IMG/VR virus record: IMGVR_UViG_3300029319_000322
Location: 1-29,959 of that record
Origin: a virus
Length of the DNA: 29,959 bases
Direction: 5' to 3' (one strand)
This document shows, piece by piece, positions 1-4,598 of this stretch; within the stretch, counting starts at the first letter, position 1, and the number at the start of each line of letters is the position of its first letter. Both the position numbers and the translations under genes were made by a program. The notes under the pieces were generated by a model. That model searched no databases. It was given only the letters and a program-made list of their open reading frames with translations, and had not been told where the DNA came from.

Positions 1-55
1 ATATCTCCTTGCCATAATTATTATTGAAAAGGAAAGTGCTGTTAAGCACTCTCCT
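1..55. repeat. 55-bp direct repeat, left copy
   Basis: These bases are identical to 29622-29676. The segment contains, read on the minus strand, the repeated hairpin, an AAT-rich tract and the ribosome-binding site AAGGAGATAT. At the right end it leads into the 55-residue gene at 29452-29619. Here it runs off the window edge, so the gene it would serve is not visible. Confidence 0.95.
31..54 (-). repeat. Intercistronic hairpin, copy 1
   Basis: Read on the minus strand, GGAGAGTGC pairs with GCACTTTCC around the loop TTAACA (9-bp stem, one G-U pair). It begins at the TAG stop of the gene at 54-362 and is followed by an AAT-rich tract and AAGGAG. No clean T-run follows, so it does not look like a normal terminator. 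Confidence 0.8.
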
Positions 56-362
56 AGTTTGGTAAATGTGCATTTAGGTTAATTACTTTGTAACAATAAT
101 CTTTATATCTGTTACTACCAGAACCATAAAAAGAATAATTACTTGGATAATAATATCCAGATTTTCTAGATTCTTTTTCTTTCCAATATGTAGCATTATC
201 CCAATACATAAACTGCTCCATTACTATATTATAAACATCTTCTGGTGAAAAACCTCTCCATAATAATTTCCATATTCTTTTATCACAGCAGATGTTTCTT
301 CCATCTTTTAATTTTAATTTTTTTCTAGCTTTTATAAAATCGGTTGTTAGTTGTAAATACAT
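54..362 (-). CDS. Early protein of unknown function, 102 aa
   Basis: I do not recognise a family. The product has a basic N-terminal third (KARKKLKLKDGR), two adjacent cysteines, and an aromatic tyrosine/tryptophan-rich second half with a YYYPSNYSFYGSGS stretch, so it is probably a small soluble protein. The ATG at 362 has a good ribosome-binding site (AAGGAGAAATAA) just after an AAT repeat. It is the last visible gene of the left-end early cluster, and its TAG stop abuts repeat hairpin copy 1. Its leader contains an 11-nt match to the complement of the candidate plus-strand RNA at 1386-1466. Confidence 0.75.
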   Translation of the reverse strand: MYLQLTTDFIKARKKLKLKDGRNICCDKRIWKLLWRGFSPEDVYNIVMEQFMYWDNATYWKEKESRKSGYYYPSNYSFYGSGSNRYKDYCYKVINLNAHLPN

Positions 363-387
363 TTATTTCTCCTTATTATTATTAGTA

Positions 388-411
388 GGAAAGTGCTGTT
401 AAACACTCTCT
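388..411 (-). repeat. Intercistronic hairpin, copy 2
   Basis: On the minus strand this is a diverged copy of the repeated hairpin: GAGAGTGT pairs with GCACTTTC around TTAACA. The C-to-T change at the top of the stem leaves a G-U pair, so pairing is kept. The TAA stop of the 46-residue gene (399-401) sits at the top of the stem and in the loop. An AAT repeat and AAGGAG follow. Confidence 0.75.
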
Positions 412-539
412 TTTAAAACTTTTTTCACTTTAGTAATTTCTTCAATTAATTCTTTTATTAAAGAAAATTGTTTATTTTTTTTTGCTACTTCTAAATTATG
501 TTCCATAGCACTAATTCTATTTTTTAAATGTTTTTTCAT
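399..539 (-). CDS. Small helical early protein, 46 aa
   Basis: This 47-codon frame runs from ATG at 539 to TAA at 399-401. It begins MKKHLKNRISAMEHN and continues as an alternating charged/hydrophobic helix (KELIEEITKVKKVLKESV), which suggests a short coiled coil. The leader is an AAT repeat followed by GAGGAT, the same arrangement as its neighbours. The last codons (GAG AGT GTT TAA) form one arm and part of the loop of repeat hairpin copy 2. The function is unknown; its position between two short early genes with matching leaders supports it as real. Confidence 0.65.
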   Translation of the reverse strand: MKKHLKNRISAMEHNLEVAKKNKQFSLIKELIEEITKVKKVLKESV

Positions 540-567
540 TTTATCCTCATTATTATTATTATTAAGA

Positions 568-591
568 GAAGAGTGCAATTAAGCACTCTCC
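568..591 (-). repeat. Intercistronic hairpin, copy 3
   Basis: On the minus strand, GAGAGTGC pairs with GCACTCTT around the loop TTAATT. Relative to copy 1, the G-U pair has become G-C, which indicates that the structure is maintained. The TAA stop of the gene ending at 579 lies in the loop. Five AAT units and GAGGAT follow, leading into the 46-residue gene. Confidence 0.8.
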
Positions 592-854
592 TTGTATAAA
601 GTTATATTGTTAGTATCTACCCACTCCCAAGAATAATTTTCATCATTCTTAAAACCAAATATGTCCATAACTTTTTCTGTGTCATATTCTTCTCTACTTC
701 TAATCCAATCGTGTAATTCACTTCCATAAACTAATTCTATGTTCAAAGAATTATCATTGTAATTAGTAAACTTAAAATCAAAACTACAAGCCATATCGTA
801 TTTAGCAAAATATTTTTTAGCTTGTAATAAAATTTTTTCTCTTAAATGTTTCAT
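579..854 (-). CDS. Early acidic protein of unknown function, copy 1, 91 aa
   Basis: A 91-residue protein starting MKHLREKILLQAKKYFAKYD. It differs from the product of 29663-29938 at only four positions (T/S30, N/D33, D/E49, K/R61), all conservative. I see no known domain; the predicted layout is an N-terminal amphipathic helix, then an acidic, aromatic region (NYSWEWVDTNN). An upstream ATG at 893 is in frame, but the ATG at 854 is preceded by AAAAGGGG and matches the start of the paralogue. Its last three codons and stop (GAG AGT GCT TAA) lie within repeat hairpin copy 3. Confidence 0.8.
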   Translation of the reverse strand: MKHLREKILLQAKKYFAKYDMACSFDFKFTNYNDNSLNIELVYGSELHDWIRSREEYDTEKVMDIFGFKNDENYSWEWVDTNNITLYKESA

Positions 855-897
855 AAAAAACCCCTTTTCATTATTATTATTAAATATCTTCATTATT

Positions 898-925
898 AAT
901 AACCTAGCAGAATTTTTAGGTTATT
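898..925 (-). other. Perfect 9-bp inverted repeat between early genes
   Basis: AATAACCTA (898-906) and TAGGTTATT (917-925) pair perfectly around a 10-nt loop. It lies downstream of the 98-residue gene and upstream of the 91-residue gene. There is no T-run on either strand, so a processing or stability element, or an operator, is more likely than an intrinsic terminator. It differs in sequence from the repeated GAGAGTGC hairpins. Confidence 0.6.
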
Positions 926-970
926 CAATACTTATTTTCATAATTACAAAAATAATTTTTAGTGTGATAT

Positions 971-1267
971 TTATGACACAGTAGGTTTTTTATATATGTA
1001 ATCAGAATAATCTACTACTTCACAATCTGTATTCTGTATAACAGTTGAATAAATCGGAACTACTTTAATTGCTTTAAATATTCCAGACTTATTACCTTCT
1101 ATTTGTTTTATTAAGTAATTTATATAAAGTTCTTTTGCTTTTTCTATTGCTTTTGCTTTATCTTTCATAACTATAGATATATCTATATCACGAATAGTTG
1201 ATAATTCAGAATCTATAACTTCTGAAAAGCCATTTTCTTTCGTTACTAAATTTATTAAATATTTCAT
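971..1267 (-). CDS. First gene after the leftward promoter, 98 aa, unknown function
   Basis: The product starts MKYLINLVTKENGFSEVID and is a compact alpha/beta-looking protein with a Lys/Ala/Glu-rich central helix (KDKAKAIEKAKELYINY), ending in a tyrosine-rich tail. I do not recognise the family. The frame is open back to 1330, but that start would overlap the promoter; ATG 1267 has AAGAGGAAAAAA directly upstream and follows the predicted transcription start by about 28 nt. As the first gene of the early transcript it could act in host takeover, but that is only inferred from position. Confidence 0.7.
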   Translation of the reverse strand: MKYLINLVTKENGFSEVIDSELSTIRDIDISIVMKDKAKAIEKAKELYINYLIKQIEGNKSGIFKAIKVVPIYSTVIQNTDCEVVDYSDYIYKKPTVS

Positions 1268-1301
1268 TTTTTTCCTCTTAATTATTGTTATCTCATATAT
1301 A

Positions 1302-1330
1302 AATACACTTTTCAGACATTTTTTTGTCAA
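1302..1330 (-). promoter_or_regulatory. Leftward sigma-70-type early promoter
   Basis: On the minus strand there is a perfect -35 box TTGACA (1330-1325), a 17-nt spacer and the -10 box TGTATT (1307-1302, 4 of 6 consensus bases). Transcription would start near 1295 and reach the ATG at 1267 through a short leader with a good ribosome-binding site. It is the strongest minus-strand promoter I found and lies at the head of the small early genes. Confidence 0.7.
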
Positions 1331-1350
1331 ATTATGTAAATTTTATATTG

Positions 1351-1379
1351 TTGTATTTTTGCAACTTGCTCTATATAAT
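1351..1379 (+). promoter_or_regulatory. Rightward promoter for a candidate small RNA
   Basis: On the plus strand, TTGTAT (1351-1356) and a perfect TATAAT (1374-1379) are separated by 17 nt. The predicted start is about 1386. The -35 region lies within a small dyad (GTTG...CAAC), which could be an operator. No plus-strand protein gene lies downstream; an intrinsic terminator follows at 1436-1466. Confidence 0.6.
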
Positions 1380-1385
1380 GAATAC

Positions 1386-1466
1386 TACCTTATTTCTCCT
1401 CATTTAAGGTTTAATCATAATAATAATAAACCTATACCCTAGCCAATGAAAGCTAGGGTTTTTTTT
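1386..1466 (+). ncRNA. Candidate small regulatory RNA, about 81 nt
   Basis: The transcript would run from the predicted start near 1386 to the T-run ending at 1466. A 5' hairpin has a 6-bp stem (ACCTTA 1387-1392 with TAAGGT 1405-1410) and a 12-nt loop, TTTCTCCTCATT, which contains an anti-Shine-Dalgarno core. An AU-rich linker with ATAATAATAATA follows, then an 8-bp terminator hairpin. The loop is complementary over 12 nt to the leader of the gene at 28447-28863, and an overlapping stretch over 11 nt to that of 54-362. Structure, size and location resemble base-pairing small RNAs. I have no expression evidence, and SD complementarity alone can arise by chance. Confidence 0.5.
1436..1466 (+). 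terminator. Intrinsic terminator, plus-strand orientation
   Basis: ACCCTAGC (1436-1443) pairs with GCTAGGGT (1452-1459) around an 8-nt loop, and T-residues continue to 1466. The T-run is on the plus strand. On the minus strand the hairpin is followed by TATAGG and AAT/ATT repeats, so it is a poor terminator for the late operon that ends at 1485. Confidence 0.8.
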
Positions 1467-1484
1467 GAGGGTAGGTATTTTGTG

Positions 1485-1619
1485 TTAGGAAAGTCTTAAA
1501 AGTTTCTGTGTGGCTCTTAAAACCTTTTTATTGCGTGTTCTTGTTCGTTTTCTTTTTCTTTTAATAGGTCTTTTGTTTATAAGTTCCGATATGGTTGCAG
1601 TTGTAGTAAATCCATTCAT
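1485..1619 (-). CDS. Arg/Lys-rich miniprotein, 44 aa
   Basis: The frame starts at ATG 1619, overlapping the TGA of the upstream gene as ATGA, and ends at TAA 1485-1487. After a neutral start (MNGFTTTATISELINKRP) it becomes strongly basic (IKRKRKRTRTRNKK) and ends in a short amphipathic segment. It is the last gene of the late operon. A nucleic-acid-binding or virion-associated role is suggested by charge only. Confidence 0.6.
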   Translation of the reverse strand: MNGFTTTATISELINKRPIKRKRKRTRTRNKKVLRATQKLLRLS

Positions 1620-1798
1620 TTTCCAACTGACCTCATTGCTCTAGTATGTGCTTGACCAAATGTAGCACCTTTTTTCATAGCATTAGCCATAGACCTCATG
1701 TGTTTTAAACTATGGTGTCTAGCATGACGATTCATAGTTTTGCGTTGTCTTGGAGTAAGGTCTTTAGTAAATTTTTTTATTGATGCAACTTTAACCAC
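1616..1798 (-). CDS. Basic His-rich small protein, 60 aa
   Basis: The start is GTG at 1798, overlapping the upstream TAG as TAGTG; the stop TGA is at 1616-1618. The protein is short, basic and rich in histidine and methionine (RKTMNRHARHHSLKHMRS, then ATFGQAHTRAMRSVGK). It looks like a folded helical protein that may bind nucleic acid or metal. The middle member of three co-oriented basic miniproteins, coupled by stop/start overlaps on both sides. The function is unknown; small proteins of this type occur near the lysis genes of other marine phages, by recollection. Confidence 0.65.
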   Translation of the reverse strand: MVKVASIKKFTKDLTPRQRKTMNRHARHHSLKHMRSMANAMKKGATFGQAHTRAMRSVGK

Positions 1799-1890
1799 TA
1801 TCTTTTTTTCTTACCCATTTTCTTTTTCTTCTTTTTACCTTTTTTCTTCATTCCTTTTGAATGTGATCCTTTACCAGTATGATATGGCAT
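1798..1890 (-). CDS. Lysine-rich miniprotein, 30 aa
   Basis: ATG 1890 has an excellent ribosome-binding site (AAAGGAGGTTAAT). The product begins MPYHTGKGSHSKGMKKK and is then almost all lysine with a few Gly, Met and Arg residues. The TAG stop overlaps the GTG start of the next gene. The short N-terminal MPYxT motif followed by a Lys tail resembles tiny proteins annotated in marine phages; a role in DNA condensation or membrane binding is possible but unproven. The strong SD argues that it is translated. Confidence 0.65.
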   Translation of the reverse strand: MPYHTGKGSHSKGMKKKGKKKKKKMGKKKR

Positions 1891-1947
1891 ATTAACCTCC
1901 TTTATGTTGAATAGTAGAATGTATTGTAATCCGATTTGCTATCATAA

Positions 1948-1959
1948 TCAATATTGATA
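1948..1959. other. Perfect AT-rich palindrome ATCAATATTGAT
   Basis: A 12-bp perfect palindrome lies downstream of the holin-associated open frame and upstream of the basic miniprotein genes. It could be an operator half-site pair, but no promoter boxes of good quality surround it. It may be no more than chance in AT-rich DNA. Confidence 0.35.
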
Positions 1960-1963
1960 TTTT

Positions 1964-2125
1964 TTAAAATTTTTTATTGTCTTTTTCATCATTTAACCAA
2001 TTATGTATTTTACTCCAAGCATTATCAATTCCTAATAAATCCTCCTCTGGAATTTCATTTCCGTATTTTTCAAAAAATTCTATTAATTGTTTGTTGATTC
2101 TTTTTAAATCTTTTTCTTTTTCTAT
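1964..2125 (-). other. Start-less 53-codon open frame after the holin gene, possible frameshift extension
   Basis: Directly downstream of the holin stop (TAG 2122-2124) there is an open frame of 53 sense codons in the -1 frame, ending at TAA 1964-1966. The translation is protein-like, with acidic/basic helix and segments such as LIEFFEKYGNEIPEEDLLG and AWSKIHNWLNDEKDN. It has no ATG, GTG or TTG codon, and an in-frame TAA stands just upstream of its first codons. The holin ends GGT AAA AAA TAG, so a -1 slip of the AAA tRNA at the stop would add this tail to the holin. Alternatives are a rare ATA/ATT start or a gene remnant. It falls in what otherwise looks like a gap. Confidence 0.4.
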
Positions 2126-2517
2126 TTTTTACCTACACTTCCTTTAGTATCTACTTTTTTATATTTTTCAAAAGTTCTCAAACCACCTATACCAAGCATA
2201 CCCAATAACAATGGCATCATTATTGACATATCTGCTTGGGGTATAGTTATTCCAAATCCAGCACAAATAGGAACAATCATAAAGTTTATACCTAAAGACA
2301 TTGCACATATCCAACCAATTAAAGGTCGCCAAGACGACTGAAACCAGTTGCCTTTAGCTTCCTCGGTGTTTAGTTTTATTTGAGCCAATGCAAGTTCTTG
2401 ACTGTGTTTCTCTGCCATTGTGCTTATTTCGTGAGCCAGTTCCATTTGTTTTGTTTTGTCTTTTACAAATTTACCAATTAATTTTGTAGCTGGTGCTATT
2501 AAAGATGTTAATGCCAT
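2122..2517 (-). CDS. Putative holin of the 3TM type, 131 aa
   Basis: Residues 1-55 are an amphipathic helical region (KFVKDKTKQMELAHE). After the conserved-looking NWFQSSWRPLIGW (57-69) come hydrophobic segments at about 64-88 and 98-114, and a basic tail. This resembles the 3TMs phage holin family (PF11351), where an N-terminal helical domain precedes SWRP and membrane helices. Its start overlaps the stop of the M15 peptidase gene (TAATG), giving an endopeptidase-holin lysis pair. Holins form inner-membrane lesions that release the muralytic enzyme. An extended form by frameshift is possible (see 1964-2125). Confidence 0.75.
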   Translation of the reverse strand: MALTSLIAPATKLIGKFVKDKTKQMELAHEISTMAEKHSQELALAQIKLNTEEAKGNWFQSSWRPLIGWICAMSLGINFMIVPICAGFGITIPQADMSIMMPLLLGMLGIGGLRTFEKYKKVDTKGSVGKK

Positions 2518-2966
2518 TATTTCATTTCCTTATATTGTTTTCCGTTGAAAGATAAATATTTTTTTCTATTGTTTTCTAAACTAAAAGATATATGAACCCA
2601 GCCTGATTTTGGTTCTCCTTCTTTATAAAATTCTAATATAATCTGATCATAATTTAAATGTACACTACACCAGTTTGCTAAATCTAAATTACTAATAGTT
2701 GGTACTTCGATATCAACAGCTTCACCTTTACAATGTTGGCTAGTAGGTTTTGATTTTAGAAGTTGATTTAATTCTGGTGATCTATAACCAGAGTTAGGAC
2801 TAAATGGTATTCCAAAATTATCTCTTATAGGTTGCAAAATATTATTTGATACAGCTATAAGATTATTAATAATATCCTGGTCTGTAGGAATATTAATAAT
2901 ATTATGCCTGGTCGCTGTTTGACTTTTGCATAGTTCAGCCAAAGTAAAATTTTTAGATAGTTCCAT
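2517..2966 (-). CDS. Peptidase M15-family endolysin, 149 aa
   Basis: The length and motifs match the M15A/DUF882-type zinc D-Ala-D-Ala carboxypeptidase/L,D-endopeptidase domain that cuts peptidoglycan crosslinks. I see SGYRSPELN at 59-67, the zinc motif SQHCKGEAVDIE at 76-87 (ligands His78 and Asp85) and the third ligand in GWVHISF (His125). There is no signal peptide, which fits an endolysin that depends on a holin for access to the cell wall. The ATG at 2966 follows AAAGGAATTTAA, and the stop overlaps the holin start. Confidence 0.88.
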   Translation of the reverse strand: MELSKNFTLAELCKSQTATRHNIINIPTDQDIINNLIAVSNNILQPIRDNFGIPFSPNSGYRSPELNQLLKSKPTSQHCKGEAVDIEVPTISNLDLANWCSVHLNYDQIILEFYKEGEPKSGWVHISFSLENNRKKYLSFNGKQYKEMK

Positions 2967-3007
2967 TTAAATTCCTTTTAATCATTATATATTCAATAAG
3001 TGAGTAT

Positions 3008-3649
3008 TCAATCCTTTTCTATAATCCAATTATTTTGTTGTCTTTTATATTCTAAATATAATTCAGTATCAGCTCTTTCTCTGCCTTCATTTAAACATAT
3101 TAACCACCACTTCGGTGTATAGACAAGGCAACTTTCGTCATCATATTCCATATCATGTGCATATACTGGATCAGAAACCGAAACAAAAAACTTAAATGTA
3201 ACACCAATAGCAACTCCTAAAAATAATATTACTGCTAGTGTTATGAATCCGTATTTTATATATTCTTCTATCTCTTGACGTTTTTTTAATCTTCTTGCTT
3301 TTTCTTCCTTTATAGCTTGTTTTTGTGCATCTATTCTTCTTTTTCTTTCTTGTAAAATAAATTCCCAAGTTCCATGACCAAACCTTAAATTGACCAAATT
3401 TCTTAGTTCATTTAAATTTTCTCTGGCTATCTTAACGTCAATTATCTCTTGAGCAACTGTACCAATCGCAAAAGGATCAGCACCAGATTTATCTCTTGCT
3501 TTTATACATTGTTGCTCACCAGTCATAGCTTTATCTATATGACCAATAATATCACCAATATCGTTGCAAGTTTCTATTTGTTGTTTTACAAAGTCGACAC
3601 TTTTTTTAACTAATGCCAATCCAGTCAGGATTGTAACTGGTTCAACCAT
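3008..3649 (-). CDS. Membrane protein with cytoplasmic coiled coil, 213 aa
   Basis: The first 130 residues are helical, ending in a highly charged stretch (QERKRRIDAQKQAIKEEKAR at about 100-119). A single strong membrane segment follows (GFITLAVILFLGVAIGVTF, 134-152), then a C-terminal domain with two cysteines (Cys174, Cys185) and WW residues that could lie outside the membrane. I cannot name the family with confidence; similar proteins sit next to lysis genes in other marine phages. The start overlaps the end of the 78-residue gene by 8 nt. Possible roles include a spanin-like or virion-internal protein. Confidence 0.7.
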   Translation of the reverse strand: MVEPVTILTGLALVKKSVDFVKQQIETCNDIGDIIGHIDKAMTGEQQCIKARDKSGADPFAIGTVAQEIIDVKIARENLNELRNLVNLRFGHGTWEFILQERKRRIDAQKQAIKEEKARRLKKRQEIEEYIKYGFITLAVILFLGVAIGVTFKFFVSVSDPVYAHDMEYDDESCLVYTPKWWLICLNEGRERADTELYLEYKRQQNNWIIEKD

Positions 3650-3878
3650 TATTCTTTTCTATGAACCTATCTAACTTGTTTTCAATTCTTAAAATTAAAT
3701 CTTTTATTTCTCTGGTTTCGTTTTTTAGTTCAAATTTTGTTGCATAATCTTCTCTGGTTCTGTTAAGTAAAATTTGCAATCTTTTTATTTCTGCAAACAT
3801 TTTTCCAAAAGCCCACCCAAAAGGTACGACTATAAAAGACAAAACTATATTCCAAACTAGAAAAGGGTCTATGGTCAT
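3642..3878 (-). CDS. Small membrane protein with C-terminal coiled coil, 78 aa
   Basis: One hydrophobic segment at residues 7-28 (FLVWNIVLSFIVVPFGWAFG) is followed by a charged helix (KMFAEIKRLQILLNRTRED) and a second coiled-coil-like stretch ending RIENKLDRFIEKNNG. This topology is seen in holin-like and spanin-like proteins and in small phage membrane anchors. It is flanked by overlapping genes: its ATG overlaps the TAA of the 32-residue basic gene (TAATG), and its end overlaps the 213-residue gene. Its exact function is unknown. Confidence 0.7.
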   Translation of the reverse strand: MTIDPFLVWNIVLSFIVVPFGWAFGKMFAEIKRLQILLNRTREDYATKFELKNETREIKDLILRIENKLDRFIEKNNG

Positions 3879-3976
3879 TAGCCTTTCCTTTTCTTTGTTG
3901 GTCTACCTCTTTTTTTCTTTTTTCTTTTTAAAAAACTTTTTATTTTACCTAAGATATTCTTTAACTGTTTTATCAT
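3878..3976 (-). CDS. AT-hook-like basic miniprotein, 32 aa
   Basis: A 33-codon frame from ATG 3976 to TAA 3878-3880. It begins inside the end of the 214-residue gene in another frame, and its stop overlaps the next start (TAATG). The leader GGGAAGGTGGACAG is a plausible ribosome-binding site. The N-terminus is amphipathic (MIKQLKNILGKIKSFLKR) and the C-terminus is KKKKRGRPTKKRKG, which holds the RGRP core of an AT-hook flanked by lysines. AT-hooks bind the minor groove of AT-rich DNA. The exact coupling to both neighbours supports it; the DNA-binding role is inferred. Confidence 0.5.
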   Translation of the reverse strand: MIKQLKNILGKIKSFLKRKKKKRGRPTKKRKG

Positions 3977-4589
3977 CTGTCCACCTTCCCATTCTGTTTT
4001 GGGTTTTAATAGTTCCATCTTTGTTTAGTTCATTATCATATAATGCCTTAAAGTCATCTAATGTTTTACAATTTGTAACTGCTGTTTCTATCTCTTCACA
4101 ATCGGTTCTAATAGATGCAACATACGTTTTAACTGCATCTGGTATAGTTTTACTACTATCATATATTGATCTCTCTACAAGCCAACTAAAACGACTTATA
4201 AGGCTATTTGCTGTTATTTTAGTTTGCTCTATAGCTTGAGTTTTTAAACCATAATTCATAACCTTGTTTCCATCTTCATCTAAAATATTTTTACCATCAT
4301 CATCTTTAGCTTCAGAGTCCTCAATATCTTTTTCATGAATCGTGTAGCTTGTAGTAATATTTTTATTTTTAGAACTAAATGTGTAAGTTGCCTGAGATGT
4401 ATATTCAAACTTATCATCTCCTTTAGTTCCACTATCTACAACTTGATAAAGTCCTATTGCGTTTAGTTGTTCCCAAGTCCAAGTATTAAATATTGCTCTT
4501 GGGTGTTTTATATTATTTTCTGTATCTATAAATGTTCTTGGAAATCTTATAATCTCTATTACTTTATTATCTTTTACATATCCCCACAT
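3945..4589 (-). CDS. Fibre-associated protein, 214 aa
   Basis: The protein starts MWGYVKDNKVIEIIRFPRT, an N-terminal beta segment (here with IFNTWTWEQLNAIGLYQVVD, residues 33-52) like that of many small phage proteins encoded next to tail fibres. The centre is polar and Asp/Lys-rich, and the C-terminal half is helical with Thr/Glu/Asp residues. It directly follows the large fibre gene. A fibre chaperone, tail-fibre assembly or accessory fibre role fits the position, but no catalytic motif is visible. The ATG at 4589 follows a GGGG-rich ribosome-binding site. Confidence 0.65.
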   Translation of the reverse strand: MWGYVKDNKVIEIIRFPRTFIDTENNIKHPRAIFNTWTWEQLNAIGLYQVVDSGTKGDDKFEYTSQATYTFSSKNKNITTSYTIHEKDIEDSEAKDDDGKNILDEDGNKVMNYGLKTQAIEQTKITANSLISRFSWLVERSIYDSSKTIPDAVKTYVASIRTDCEEIETAVTNCKTLDDFKALYDNELNKDGTIKTQNRMGRWTDDKTVKEYLR

Positions 4590-4598
4590 ATTTACCCC

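Noticed and set aside
1-55. Terminal direct repeat or cohesive end
   Set aside because: The matching copy is 283 bases inside the right edge, and the right edge matches 799-875 instead. This is repeat-driven breakage or permutation, not a simple terminal redundancy.
31-591. CRISPR-like array or conventional terminators from the repeated hairpins
   Set aside because: Copies are few, separated by genes, include coding triplets and lack uniform spacers or T-runs.
579-893. Longer start (ATG 893) for the left paralogue
   Set aside because: It would add a Asn-rich tail absent from the right copy, and the ATG at 854 has its own AAAAGGGG site.
971-1330. Longer start (ATG 1330) for the 98-residue gene
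   Set aside because: It overlaps the -35 box of the leftward promoter; ATG 1267 has a far better ribosome-binding site.
1436-1466. Terminator of the late leftward operon
   Set aside because: The T-run is on the plus strand. On the minus strand the hairpin is followed by TATAGG and AAT/ATT units, so it would be inefficient for the leftward operon.
3871-4239. Plus-strand open frame of 122 codons
   Set aside because: It lies opposite the fibre-associated, AT-hook-like and membrane genes, has a low-complexity hydrophobic product and no ribosome-binding site. It is an antisense shadow; the same holds for 4467-4694, 7433-7651, 9137-9460, 20804-21094 and 28456-28719.
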